Positions 34,857 to 44,026 are shown, numbered from the stretch's first letter. The stretch is DNA of 64,000 nucleotides from Corynebacterium aurimucosum ATCC 700975 (GCF_000022905.1 NC_012590.1:744001-808000); one strand, 5' to 3'. The notes: generated by a model from the letters alone, not told the origin. Program-made: numbers and translations.

Positions 34857-36833
34857 CTAGCGGTTGAGGCTCCTGATAACAACAACCAGAGCAACGACGA
34901 GGCCGAAGAGGACGAGGAGCCCGAGCCCTACCAAGAGGAAGGGGAATCCGGAGAAGAGTGAGGAGTCATCGTCTTCTTGCGCGCGGTTCTCCGTGTCTTC
35001 TTTAGCGTCTTTTTCCGCTGGTGCAGAGGGCTTCTCAGTCTCAAGTTTGACTGGTGCGAAGGTCGGCTCCGGAACGGGATCCCCCACGGCGTCCGCCACG
35101 AGGTCATAGGTCAGCACGGGAAGCTGCGTGTTTTCGTCGATTTCTTGGTCGGTGAGGAGCTTCTCGTAGTTGACGGCGATGTATTGCTCGCCGCCCTGCC
35201 ATACCTTTTCAATTCCTAGACCTCCCGCACCATCGTTGTGTGAGCCACCGTAACGATTAGAGAAGAGGATGGGAGCTGGGTAGCTGAAATCGATCTTGCT
35301 GTCCTTTTGAATGGTTGCGTGGGAACCCTCAACGTCAATTTGTGCACGGGCTTTGTTGTACGCGGTAACGATCAGGGCGTCACCCGGTCCATTGTTGTCA
35401 AAGTCATCGGCTTCTTCGACCATGGCGATGTTGCCAGCAAGCTGTTGCCCATGTTCGACAGGCATCCGGTAAAAGTGCGTCTCACCGGGGACAATTTGTG
35501 CGCGCACCGGCTGCTGCGGGGTGAGCTCAGCTGCGTCGGTGAACCACGTTCCGGGAGTAATCTCGGTGGGGTCACCGGAAGCCGTGACGGTGTCTGGTTC
35601 GGTCTTTTCTTCGGCCGGATCTGGTTGTCCGTCCATATCCGGCTCACCGAAGCGGGTAATGGTCACTTCCACCCCGAGCTCTTCATCTTGCTTCCAGTCA
35701 CCTTTTCGCTGAATCGAAAAAGCGAGCTGATCGGAGTCGCACCCCTCTTCACCACCTTGGGTGCTGTACAAGGTTGCGGTCTGGTACTGGTTCACTGAGG
35801 TATCAGTGGCGGAAGCGGAGTCGAGTTCACAGGATAGTTCAGCTGCATCAATACCTAAGTGGAATGATCCGCCTTTTCGGAAATTATTGATGCTGGGAGT
35901 CTGCGTGGTGGTAGCGCTGATCACCACACGCTCGCCTTCAGCAATGGGGGTGGTGAAGAATGTCTCGGATTCAGCCGAGTGGCCTTTACCTTCCGTCGGC
36001 AGAAGAGTGGTGGAGAAGGCCTCTATGTCACGGTCTACCTTGGCGGGGGAACCCTCGGTTTTGCCGCCTTCGATCTCCTCTAGGTTGGACTCGTAGGCGT
36101 TGAAGGTGCGCGGGGCCGCACGGTTCAGCTCCTTGGCCAAGCTATCGGCGTCGGAGGCGTTGGCGTAGGTGCCGCCGGTGGCGTCGGCAATGCACTGCAG
36201 TTCCTGCTGAGCCTCGGGCTCAACGTTGAAGCCGACGGTGTTGATGACTAGGTCGATGCCCTGCTCCTTCAGCTCCTTCGCCACATCGCAGACTGGTGGC
36301 GGGGTACAGGTGGCAACGCCATCCGAGACCAAGATGATGCTGCGCTGGCCTTCTTTGGGGAGTTCTGCCGCGGCCTTGCGCAGGGACTCGCCGATGGGCG
36401 TAAAGCCGCGCGGTTGCAGGCCGTCCATGTGGGCGATCATCTTCTCAGAGTTGCCGGCCTCGGGTGGTGTGACCACGGTGATGTCCTGGCAGCCGGCCGC
36501 CTCATCTTCAGGGGCCTCGCCGGTGTTGCCGCCGTAGGTGACAAGCCCCAGAGGGGCGTCGTCACCAGCCTCCGTGATGAAGGTGCGGGCGGCATCTTTG
36601 GCGGCATCAATGCGGGTCTGCCCGCCGGCGTCGTTGGTGATCATCGAGCCGGAGGAATCGAAAACCACCATGGTTGGGGCCATGGTGCTGGAAGAGGAAC
36701 TGGGGGCGTTCGTCTCTTCTTCAGCAGAGGCTACCGGAAGGAGACCTGATACAACGGCAAGAGCGGTTGTTCCAAGAACAGCGATCAACGCCGTTAACAG
36801 AGGCGTTAGAGAGAAGCGTGACGTGTTTTCCAT
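34857..36833 (-). CDS. Secreted, membrane-anchored von Willebrand factor A-domain protein
   Basis: A 658-residue surface protein. The start at MENTSRF (36833) gives a normal signal peptide (LTPLLTALIAVLGTTALAVV...ASA). The VWA domain spans about residues 50-235, with the MIDAS motif DSSGSM, a Thr (RGFTPIG) and Asp (ILVSDGVATC); Cys pairs in CTPPPVC. A long beta-rich extracellular region follows. Near the C-terminus is a Pro/Glu/Lys/Asp linker and one membrane helix (FPFLLVGLGLLVLFGLVVAL...) with a basic end (VIRSLNR). Likely adhesion or envelope assembly; no ligand can be inferred. Confidence 0.88.
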   Translation of the reverse strand: MENTSRFSLTPLLTALIAVLGTTALAVVSGLLPVASAEEETNAPSSSSSTMAPTMVVFDSSGSMITNDAGGQTRIDAAKDAARTFITEAGDDAPLGLVTYGGNTGEAPEDEAAGCQDITVVTPPEAGNSEKMIAHMDGLQPRGFTPIGESLRKAAAELPKEGQRSIILVSDGVATCTPPPVCDVAKELKEQGIDLVINTVGFNVEPEAQQELQCIADATGGTYANASDADSLAKELNRAAPRTFNAYESNLEEIEGGKTEGSPAKVDRDIEAFSTTLLPTEGKGHSAESETFFTTPIAEGERVVISATTTQTPSINNFRKGGSFHLGIDAAELSCELDSASATDTSVNQYQTATLYSTQGGEEGCDSDQLAFSIQRKGDWKQDEELGVEVTITRFGEPDMDGQPDPAEEKTEPDTVTASGDPTEITPGTWFTDAAELTPQQPVRAQIVPGETHFYRMPVEHGQQLAGNIAMVEEADDFDNNGPGDALIVTAYNKARAQIDVEGSHATIQKDSKIDFSYPAPILFSNRYGGSHNDGAGGLGIEKVWQGGEQYIAVNYEKLLTDQEIDENTQLPVLTYDLVADAVGDPVPEPTFAPVKLETEKPSAPAEKDAKEDTENRAQEDDDSSLFSGFPFLLVGLGLLVLFGLVVALVVVIRSLNR

Positions 36834-36936
36834 GTGAGCCAAGCTACATTGAACGCCTGCATGCCGCTTGCCATCGGAAAGGCGGTGGGGAATATCCCCC
36901 GAGCTACCTGCATGATTCTTCTTTAAAATCGCCCCC

Positions 36937-37899
36937 ATGACAGCAGAAGACGACTTTTATGCCCTGAAGTATTCCTTCGACAGTGTCTTCACGCGCCCGA
37001 TCATCGACTTTGCGGAAAGCGCCCGCCCAGATTCGCCTACCACCTCCAAGCTGTGCGGAACCCCGTACCTGCCAGAGCACGCGCCGTACCCCGAGTACGA
37101 CGACGAGCCCATGTGCTTTATTGCCCAGTTCAATTTCGCTGAGTTTGAACCGCTTCCCGGTTTCCCTACCTCCGGCCTCCTTCAGCTTTTCGTACCCGGT
37201 GAGTACGGATGGGGAATGGAACTCTGTAACAAGTATGTGGCGACAGGTGAACGCACTTCCACGCCCTTCGCTCGATACCTTGAAGACATCTCCGCCCCAC
37301 ACGTAGGCGAGGTGCCGGAGGAAGTAGAGGATTCAGGAGAGCACCCAGCGGAGGAACCGCTGGAGGCTACGACTATCGACGGGAAGCTGAGCGAGCTGAG
37401 CGTTACCGAAAACGCGCACGAGTTCGGCCGCACCGCCTTTTGGAACAACGACCTTAGGGCTCTCCTGCGGCGCGGCGAGGACCTGGTGGATGTTCACACA
37501 TACGGCTGGGACATTATCACGCGGCGCGTTATCGACGGGGAAACCACAATCGAAGTGACGAAGCTCCCCGGCGATACTAAGGACGGCCAGAAGGAATTGT
37601 TCGATGAGATTGTGGCCCGCGTTGAAGCCGAGGGGTTCAGCGTTGATCCCACCGCTGAGGAATCAGAGGAGCGCGTAAACCTCGAGGACGGGCAGTGCGA
37701 GGTTCGCCTCGGCGGCTACGCTACCTACTGGAACCCCAGCAAACTTCCTATTAGCGATGAACACATCGCACTCGCGACGGTGGATAATGGTGGCACATTC
37801 GAATGGGGTGATGGAGGAATCGGAAACTTCTACATCCACCCCGAGGATCTCGCCGCACGTAACTTCGACAAGGTTCTCTTCGACTGGGACTGCGGCTAA
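36937..37899 (+). CDS. DUF1963/YwqG-family protein
   Basis: A 320-residue soluble acidic protein. KLCGTPYLPEHAPYPEYDDE, MCFIAQFNFAEFEPLPGFP, SGLLQLFVPG and LGGYATYWNP are typical of the YwqG-like DUF1963 fold, found in many bacteria and sometimes in polymorphic-toxin neighbourhoods. TAAAAT at about 36923 may be a -10 for a nearly leaderless transcript. No toxin gene is near. Function unknown. Confidence 0.85.
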   Translation: MTAEDDFYALKYSFDSVFTRPIIDFAESARPDSPTTSKLCGTPYLPEHAPYPEYDDEPMCFIAQFNFAEFEPLPGFPTSGLLQLFVPGEYGWGMELCNKYVATGERTSTPFARYLEDISAPHVGEVPEEVEDSGEHPAEEPLEATTIDGKLSELSVTENAHEFGRTAFWNNDLRALLRRGEDLVDVHTYGWDIITRRVIDGETTIEVTKLPGDTKDGQKELFDEIVARVEAEGFSVDPTAEESEERVNLEDGQCEVRLGGYATYWNPSKLPISDEHIALATVDNGGTFEWGDGGIGNFYIHPEDLAARNFDKVLFDWDCG

Positions 37900-37913
37900 A
37901 GCGGCTGCCATCC

Positions 37914-38363
37914 CTATCGCTCATCCAGCGCCCGCAGATAAAACCACCGGATCAGTGCGCGCCGGGGAATATCGAGCAGCGGGCGCAGGAAGGTTAGGTG
38001 GGCGGGCTGGGAGGAGGCGTCGACAAGCAGCAGCGTGCGCCCATCCCGCAGGCGCTCCAGCGTAAAGGTTTCCTCGCCGCGCTCGATATGGCCGGGTAGG
38101 GTGCCGTAGGTAAAACCGCAGCGTCCCTCCTCGTGGAACACATCCACCACTCGGCAGCGAAACTCCCACGGCCCCAACCCGAGGCCGACCTCCGCGCCTT
38201 CTTCCACCGTGGCGTGGCTCGGGCGAACCCGAAAAAGACCGCTGCGCTGCAGGCCCCAGCGGAACAGTTTGTCTGCGGCAATATCGAAATCGGCGTCTAT
38301 GACACGGGACATGTGTAGCTGCGGGAACCCTTCGGCGGAGGAATAGGACAGTGGCTCAGGCAT
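37914..38363 (-). CDS. DUF1990 family protein
   Basis: A 149-residue protein with LFRWGLQRSGLFRV, GAEVGLGLGPWEFRCRVVDV, EGRCGFTYGTLPGHIERGEE and SSQPAHLTFLRPLLDIPRR, the DUF1990 pattern (small START-like fold, unknown role). A TTG at 38381 with AAGGG before it is an alternative start that adds six residues. Divergent from the DUF418 gene. Confidence 0.85.
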   Translation of the reverse strand: MPEPLSYSSAEGFPQLHMSRVIDADFDIAADKLFRWGLQRSGLFRVRPSHATVEEGAEVGLGLGPWEFRCRVVDVFHEEGRCGFTYGTLPGHIERGEETFTLERLRDGRTLLLVDASSQPAHLTFLRPLLDIPRRALIRWFYLRALDER

Positions 38364-38422
38364 GGGGCTTAGCCTAGTCAAACGGCCCTTAGATGATGCT
38401 TGAGAAGAGTAAAATAGGGTGT

Positions 38423-39628
38423 ATGCAGGAGAAACAGCAACGCCTTATCGTTCCAGACTTAGCGCGTGGCACGGCGCTGTTGGGGATTGCCATGGCGAAT
38501 GCTGTGCAGAGCTGGGTAGTCAATGATTGGTCGATAGGTCCCAGCTCCACCGTGGGCGGTGTGCGCCCCGGCAGCACTTTAGACATTTTCTCCGCGGTAT
38601 TTACGGCCATGTTTGTACGTGTGCGAGGTCTGCCGATGTTCTGCATGCTGTTGGGATTCGGCATTGGTCTCATTGCTGCTAGTTTGCAGCGTAAGGGCTA
38701 CACCATTAAAGAATCGCGGCGCGTACTCATCCGCCGCTACGGGCTGCTGGCGGTCTTTGGTCTGGCACATGGCTTCGTGCTTTTCGACGGGGACATCATG
38801 CTGGTCTATGGCCTCATGGGCATCGCTCTGGCGTGGTGTTTTACGCTCTCGACGCGCACTCTGCGGCGCATTGCCTACTGGTTCTTTGGCGGCTATGCGG
38901 CTTTCGCCGGTTCGGGTGCATTGGGAGCCTATTTTGGTTACTTCAATCCTCTGCCCAGTTCGTGGCCGATGACCGGTGACCTTGTCACCTTCGGCGACTA
39001 CTTTGCCCGCAACCTGCGCGGTGAGGTTGCTGCCTTGGGGCAGGTCCCCATCGTCTTCGTGGGGCTAGTAGGCGCTTTTCTCATCGGGTACGTCTGGGCG
39101 CGGGAGGGCGTGCTGGCCAACGTTTCTGCACACCGCCGCACTCTCATCACCTGGGTTGTCATCGCAGGCGCGGTCATCGTCTTTGTGGGGCTTCCGTGGG
39201 GTCTTACTGCCGCTGGCGTTTTACCAATTGAACTGGAACCAGTGTTCTTTATGCTGAACCAGGCTTGTGGCTTTCTTACTGGTCCTGGCATTCTGGCGAT
39301 ATTGGCACTGCTCACGGAGAAACTCAACAACCGTGTTCCCAGGTGGGCCTATGCTTTCGTGGCGCTGGGCAAGCGCTCAATGTCGGGCTACATTGCGCAA
39401 TCGGTCTTGTTTATTGTTCTTGTCACCCCAGCCGGCTTCGGACTAGGTGCGGATGCTTCTGTGAGCGGCAAGCTTGGTATCGGTCTGCTGGTCTTTGTCC
39501 TGACGCTGCTTCTCGCTGCTCTGCTTGAGGCTTGGGGCAAACCTGGCCCGTTCGAGTGGGCGCATCGCCGGCTGGCGTACGGTCCAACGGGCCGCATCGA
39601 GCCTAAATCAGCACCTGCACCGGCCTGA
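38423..39628 (+). CDS. DUF418-family multi-pass membrane protein
   Basis: A 401-residue protein with about ten transmembrane helices. PDLARGTALLGIAMANAV near the N-terminus is the conserved opening of DUF418/DUF1624-type acyltransferase-like membrane proteins. LSGYIAQSVLF and FEWAHRRLAYG near the C-terminus are also typical. TAAAAT 8-13 bases before ATG 38423 suggests a leaderless mRNA; in-frame ATGs 10-11 codons upstream are less likely. Substrate unknown. Confidence 0.85.
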   Translation: MQEKQQRLIVPDLARGTALLGIAMANAVQSWVVNDWSIGPSSTVGGVRPGSTLDIFSAVFTAMFVRVRGLPMFCMLLGFGIGLIAASLQRKGYTIKESRRVLIRRYGLLAVFGLAHGFVLFDGDIMLVYGLMGIALAWCFTLSTRTLRRIAYWFFGGYAAFAGSGALGAYFGYFNPLPSSWPMTGDLVTFGDYFARNLRGEVAALGQVPIVFVGLVGAFLIGYVWAREGVLANVSAHRRTLITWVVIAGAVIVFVGLPWGLTAAGVLPIELEPVFFMLNQACGFLTGPGILAILALLTEKLNNRVPRWAYAFVALGKRSMSGYIAQSVLFIVLVTPAGFGLGADASVSGKLGIGLLVFVLTLLLAALLEAWGKPGPFEWAHRRLAYGPTGRIEPKSAPAPA

Positions 39629-39635
39629 TGTTGGT

Positions 39636-39944
39636 CTAAGCGGCTGATTCCTCACACAGGAGCCAACCGCAGAGCTCCTTTTGGGCGCGGTCGACGCCTC
39701 CGGAGTAGCTTTCCTCGAGCTCCAGCTTGACGCCATCAAAAATGCGCTCTGAGATGAGTTCCGCGCGCTCTCTGCTCAGCTTCCCCTGCAGCTCATCGAG
39801 GGGCACCTTGAGCTCCGTATACGGGCTCGGACGAAAGTACCATGACCGCATGTCGTCGGCGTAGACGACGATAATCGTCTTCGTCATCTGCGATTCCAGC
39901 ACAACATTTCCAAATACCAGTGACGTCAGCGTCTTCGATTCCAT
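39636..39944 (-). CDS. Hypothetical protein
   Basis: A 102-residue protein (MESKTLTSLVFGNVVLESQM...) with no signal peptide or membrane helix. The C-terminal half is charged and helical (ELQGKLSRERAELISERIFDG). Two Cys in CGWLLCEESAA at the end. No known family recognised. It begins 16 bases from a region of rearrangement relics. Third-position GC is good, so it is probably real. Confidence 0.6.
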   Translation of the reverse strand: MESKTLTSLVFGNVVLESQMTKTIIVVYADDMRSWYFRPSPYTELKVPLDELQGKLSRERAELISERIFDGVKLELEESYSGGVDRAQKELCGWLLCEESAA

Positions 39945-40045
39945 GGCCGCGATTGTAGGCCTGTGTAATGGAATATACGAGGCTTCATTTTTGGAGGCGT
40001 TCCGATATATTTTGTCAACCTCGCGGGTGTCTTAATCGGGGTTGA

Positions 40046-40162
40046 TGTTTCAGCCGGGGCCGTTTGGACGTGTTGTTGTCGGACATGGCTTCAGCTCTGC
40101 AGGCATTGCCGCTGAGCAGTAATGGGAAGCTGGATCGTCGTGCCCTCCCCGATCCAAATTAA
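40046..40162 (+). pseudogene. Remnant of the C-terminus of an NRPS adenylation domain
   Basis: The frame ending at TAA 40160 reads SALQALPLSSNGKLDRRALP then DPN. LPLSSNGKLDRRALP is the A10 core motif (NGKxDR) that ends AMP-binding domains of non-ribosomal peptide synthetases. Upstream of ~40082 the resemblance stops, and an in-frame TGA lies at 40043. There is no start codon with a ribosome site. It is a stub left after deletion of a larger, possibly siderophore-related, synthetase gene. Confidence 0.75.
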
Positions 40163-40182
40163 GTTAAAAAGTCTCGGATTAC

Positions 40183-40221
40183 CCTTGTTAGCCTACCCTG
40201 GGTGATGGTAGCCTTACCTAA
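40183..40221. promoter_or_regulatory. Two adjacent DtxR-like iron boxes
   Basis: Sites at 40183-40201 and 40203-40221 match about 12 and 15 of 19 positions of the DtxR consensus (TTAGGTTAGCCTAACCTAA), counted by eye. They lie 36-74 bases before the siderophore-binding protein gene and predict iron-dependent repression. Confidence 0.75.
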
Positions 40222-40256
40222 CCTTGTTCGTTTAGTGAAATGGAAACCCATTCAGG

Positions 40257-41264
40257 ATGAAGAACTCAATCGTTGTCCGTGCGCTCAGTCTCGCCGTGCT
40301 CTCCACTACCCTGATGTTGGGAGCCTGCAGCTCCGATACAGATGGCAAGGCGGAAAATACTTCCTCAGGCGCAAACTCCGCAGCGAATTCCGGTGATAAT
40401 GCCTCCGAAGTCACCATCAAGCACGCCAGGGGGGAAGACACATACCCCGTAAACCCCGAGCGCGTCGTTGCCATTGGTCCAGCCATCGACAACCTGCTGG
40501 CTATGGGCATCAAGCCCTCCGCCGTGGTGGTGTCTGCTAAGGACATGAATGCCCCGTGGCGCGACGGCAAGTTGGACGGCGTGGAGATTATCAAGCAGAC
40601 CGATTTCAAGACTCTGCCGAAGGAAGAGATCGCTGCCGCTGCTCCGGATTTCATCGTCGGGGACTACTGGACGATCTCCGAGGATAACTACACACAGCTC
40701 TCCGAGATCGCGCCCACTCTGGGTGGTATTGGCACCGAGGGTGAGGGGATCGGCTGGAAGTCGCAGCTGAAGGAGCTCGGCAAGATCTTCAACAAGGAAG
40801 ATAAAGCTCAAGAAGTCATCGACCAGGATGAGAAGGTCTTCACCGATGCGAAGTCCGAGCTGCCGAATATCGAGGGTAAGACCGGTGTGGTCTCCCAGTT
40901 CGCTCAGGGATCCTTTGGAGCTGTGGCCGACCCGAAGGACCCAGGAGCCTCTTTCATCTACGACCTGGGTATGAAATTCCCGGAACCTCTGACCGACGGC
41001 TCTATTGAGGTAAAGCAGGGGCGCGTGACTCTGTCGCCAGAAAACGTCTCCGCCCTGGCTGCGGACTTCATGGTGATCTATAACCGCACCGGTGACATCG
41101 CGGAGGTGGAGAAGATCCCGGGCTACTCAGACCTGCCGCAGGTCAAGTCCGGCGCCACCCTGGCGGGTAACGAGGCTGTGGTTGCCGGCCTGAACACGCC
41201 GACCTCCCTGTCCCGTGCATGGGTATTGGAGCAGGTCAAGCCTACCTTGAAAAAGCTCTCTTAG
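40257..41264 (+). CDS. Iron-siderophore ABC transporter substrate-binding lipoprotein
   Basis: A 335-residue FepB/FhuD-type binding protein. The signal peptide (KNSIVVRALSLAVLSTTLML) ends in lipobox LGAC. The periplasmic-binding fold is seen in ERVVAIGPAIDNLLAMGIKP, KEEIAAAAPDFIVGDYW and SALAADFMVIYNRTGD. No permease or ATPase gene is adjacent, so it must use another system, possibly the FecCD-type operon at 46.7-50.6 kb. DtxR-like boxes precede it and a terminator follows. Confidence 0.92.
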   Translation: MKNSIVVRALSLAVLSTTLMLGACSSDTDGKAENTSSGANSAANSGDNASEVTIKHARGEDTYPVNPERVVAIGPAIDNLLAMGIKPSAVVVSAKDMNAPWRDGKLDGVEIIKQTDFKTLPKEEIAAAAPDFIVGDYWTISEDNYTQLSEIAPTLGGIGTEGEGIGWKSQLKELGKIFNKEDKAQEVIDQDEKVFTDAKSELPNIEGKTGVVSQFAQGSFGAVADPKDPGASFIYDLGMKFPEPLTDGSIEVKQGRVTLSPENVSALAADFMVIYNRTGDIAEVEKIPGYSDLPQVKSGATLAGNEAVVAGLNTPTSLSRAWVLEQVKPTLKKLS

Positions 41265-41279
41265 TCTCTTTTTCTCCAG

Positions 41280-41330
41280 CACCCCTCGCGAGTGTGTCGC
41301 CCGGTGTGGCAGCGTGGGGTGTTTTCTTTT
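41280..41330 (+). terminator. Terminator after the siderophore-binding protein gene
   Basis: CACCCCTCGC and GCGTGGGGTG arms (one mismatch) enclose a ~22-base loop, followed by TTTTCTTTT. Confidence 0.75.
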
Positions 41331-41736
41331 GCCCTTTCTTGTTCGCTCACTCGCCTCCCCGCTGCCGCCCGCCGACCCGCAAGGAACTTTGCTTGTCTTC
41401 TGCGCAGTGGGATCCGGCTGCTGCGTGGAGGCGCCGTCCAGGGGCGTATCCGGTGCGGGTGAGCGAACTTGAACTTACGCACGCGCAGCTGGTGAAAGCC
41501 GATGGCTGGAAGAACGTTTTCCAGCAGTGGGCACCGCGGTGCTGGACAAGAGTTCGGCTGACCGGCCAGCACCCGAGGCGAGAGGCATCGACCCTGCGCA
41601 TGCCGACCCACCGCATGCCGATCCACCGCACTGACCCGCTACACACCGTCCCAATCCACTGAACCAACCCACATACTGACCCTACGCACACCGACTCACC
41701 GCACACCGCCAACCCAGAAACGAGAAAGGAATGACC
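41331..41736. other. ~400-base gap with a short tandem repeat and possible gene relic
   Basis: No credible gene. Positions ~41395-41540 are open in one + frame with protein-like sequence (AYPVRVSELELTHAQLV) but no recognisable family, start or stop context. From ~41590 the + strand becomes G-poor and C/A-rich, with the direct repeat GCATGCCGAYCCACC (two copies near 41598-41627) and further CACCG/ACCNAC units. Probably decayed DNA. Confidence 0.5.
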
Positions 41737-43833
41737 ATGGCGAGGAATAGCCGAGACAGGGAAATCTACCCCATTACGATCCGCGAACTGCAGGTCGATG
41801 ACATCGAGGACATCACACCAGGGATGCGTCGCATTACTCTGACGGGCGAACAACTACGCGCCCATAGTGCGTTCGGCGTAGACGCACCCCCGCTAGTCAG
41901 CGATGGTTTCGACGACGATATCCGCATCATCTTCCCAGATCCGGCCACCGGGGAGCGCCCTCACCCCATCACACGGGAGGACGCGACGGTGCTATGGCAA
42001 GAGGAAGTCAAAGATCTGTTTCGGACATATACCGTCCGTTCATTCGACGCCTCCCAGGGCCGTCTCGTCGTAGACTTCGCGCGGCATGGCCAAGGCCTGG
42101 CCGAGGACTGGTCCGCACGAGCTCGACCGGGAGATCCCCTGTATATCGCAGGGCCGAAGTCTTGCGCAGCGCTGCCCACCCACACTCCGTGGCTACTGAT
42201 GGTGGGCGACGAGACGGCGCTGCCGGCGATTGCTCGCTGTATAGAGTCTTTGCCCGCCGGGTATAGGGCAATGGCGATTATTGAGGTAGCCACGCGGGCA
42301 CATGTCCAGCGACTGGAGTTCGAAGCACAGGTGGACATTCACTGGCAGGTGCGAGACGAGGGCGGGGACTTCGTGGCGAAAGTTACCGAGTTGTACGGAG
42401 AACACCCAGAGTGGGCGGCCGAGCCCGCTGCGATGCCCTATGTATGGGCTGCGGGAGAGGCCGGGCGATTGAAGGTGATCCGACGCTGGGTTCGAGCTCT
42501 GGGGATTCCGCGGGAAAACGTGGAGATTACGGGGTACTGGCGCGCAATGGCACCGGTGCAATCGGAAGCAGGGGCGACGGCTACGCAGGCTGAGAGTGCG
42601 GGGCAGGTTACGGGCACTCCGTCGCAGGGCGACAGTGAGGGGGCGGAGACAGAGGCTGTGACGAGCCACCGTAATGCGCTGGTTGAGCTGCATGAACTCA
42701 CCGAAATGGGGTCGGCGATTCTGGTGCGCCAAGCCGTAGGGTTGGGGATTTTTGGCCTGATTGATGAGGGCGCGGATCGAGTGGATCAACTGGCCGAAGC
42801 AACTGGCCTGCAGCAGGAGCTGGCTCTCCGGATTGCGCGTTACCTGGAGGCAGTGGGGTTAGTGACGTTGTCGGCGGATGTAGCACTGGATAGCTCAGCG
42901 GAGGATGTGGCGGACCAACGGGCGGTTCGAATCGGCCTCACTACGCTGGGCAGCGAGTTGGCAAACCCGGATTCTCCAGTAAGGGATTGGATTACCGGGC
43001 CGGCAGCCGCCAAGACCGCAGCACTTGGCCAGCTAGGGCAGGCACTGCAGAATCCGGCTGATACCGGCGAGCACCGCTGGGACTACATTGTGCAAACCCA
43101 GCCACAACTGGCCGTGGAGGAACACGAACAGGCGGCCTCCAGCGCTCAGTGGTCGGCCCCGGCCGCAGCGGAGATTCTGAGCACCAAGCTACTAGCACGA
43201 CAGGATGCTGGCTCGCTTCGATGTGCGGTGGGAGGTCCGGCCGCGGCGGTGTATGCGGATGAGATTCTACGTAAGATACCGCAGGCCAACGCCGTGGTGT
43301 TGGGGTCGTTTTCGGAGGCAGAGGATGACGCAAGGATTTCAGTAGGCCCAACAACTGCAGCGATGACGGAGCCTGAGGCCAGCGCAGAGGAGGTTATGCT
43401 GCGCGATATTGCTCCACGCCGCCGGGATCGTGCTCGATATAGTGCACTGCACGCTCCAATGGTTGGGCGTAGCGGTGGGGATGCGCGCCGGGCGGATTGG
43501 GCTGGCACAGTGGCTACTTTGTGCGAGCAGGTAGATGCTGTGGTGCTGGTTGATCCGTGGCGACGTTGGCCAGCTATAGAGTTGCAGCAGCTGGTAGCTG
43601 CCGTACTACGTTCTGGGGCGCAGCTGTTCCTGGTGACCCCAGTGTTGCAGGAAAGTGGGGCCGAGGATCATGACTACCAGGAAGATTTATCACGCCTCGT
43701 TCTGTATGGATCGCAGCTGCCCACGGCCCGTGTGATTGCGAAGCACCTGGCTGCCGTGGGTGCGGTAGTGCGTTCGAAGCAGCCGGTGGGGTGGAGTGCC
43801 CAGCTGTTCGAGGTGGGGAGGGGAGGTAGGTAA
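41737..43833 (+). CDS. Siderophore-interacting flavoprotein fused to a methyltransferase-like module
   Basis: A 698-residue fusion. Residues ~1-270 are a siderophore-interacting protein (ferric-siderophore reductase): RRITLTGEQL, RTYTVRSFDASQGRLVVDF (flavin site), GPKSCAALPTHTPWLLMVGD (NADPH side) and PYVWAAGEAGRLKVIRRWVR. An Ala/Glu/Gly/Ser/Thr linker (~275-310) follows. Residues ~310-700 start like an O-methyltransferase dimerisation/winged-helix region (LVELHELTEMGSAILVRQAV; DQLAEATGLQQELALRIARYLEAVGL), but the SAM-binding glycine motif is degenerate (VGGPAAAVYADEIL). ATG 41737 is preferred over 41731 because AAAGGA then has proper spacing. No DtxR box is seen directly upstream. Confidence 0.82.
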   Translation: MARNSRDREIYPITIRELQVDDIEDITPGMRRITLTGEQLRAHSAFGVDAPPLVSDGFDDDIRIIFPDPATGERPHPITREDATVLWQEEVKDLFRTYTVRSFDASQGRLVVDFARHGQGLAEDWSARARPGDPLYIAGPKSCAALPTHTPWLLMVGDETALPAIARCIESLPAGYRAMAIIEVATRAHVQRLEFEAQVDIHWQVRDEGGDFVAKVTELYGEHPEWAAEPAAMPYVWAAGEAGRLKVIRRWVRALGIPRENVEITGYWRAMAPVQSEAGATATQAESAGQVTGTPSQGDSEGAETEAVTSHRNALVELHELTEMGSAILVRQAVGLGIFGLIDEGADRVDQLAEATGLQQELALRIARYLEAVGLVTLSADVALDSSAEDVADQRAVRIGLTTLGSELANPDSPVRDWITGPAAAKTAALGQLGQALQNPADTGEHRWDYIVQTQPQLAVEEHEQAASSAQWSAPAAAEILSTKLLARQDAGSLRCAVGGPAAAVYADEILRKIPQANAVVLGSFSEAEDDARISVGPTTAAMTEPEASAEEVMLRDIAPRRRDRARYSALHAPMVGRSGGDARRADWAGTVATLCEQVDAVVLVDPWRRWPAIELQQLVAAVLRSGAQLFLVTPVLQESGAEDHDYQEDLSRLVLYGSQLPTARVIAKHLAAVGAVVRSKQPVGWSAQLFEVGRGGR

Positions 43834-43911
43834 CTGCCGGTGGTCGGGCGAAGCGTGTGGAGGAGCAGCGGACGTTCGGTGGTTTGCTAAACCGTTTCTA
43901 AAGTGCCCCCT

Positions 43912-44026
43912 GTCGGCCGGGCCCCCTTCCGCTGGGAGCCTTCCTATCGGCTGGGGTCTCACCCCTTCGGCTGGGAGCGCCTGTCGGCTGGCCCCTAGCG
44001 GCTGAGCTGCCTCCATATCGGCAGCC
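43912..44026 (+). repeat. Degenerate short repeats of (T/C)CGGCTGGGAGC type
   Basis: About seven imperfect, irregularly spaced copies of TCGGCYGGG / CGGCTGGGAGC within ~115 bases, in the gap after the siderophore-interacting fusion gene. No coding frame fits them. The remaining gap (43834-44196) holds only the DtxR-like box. Confidence 0.55.
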
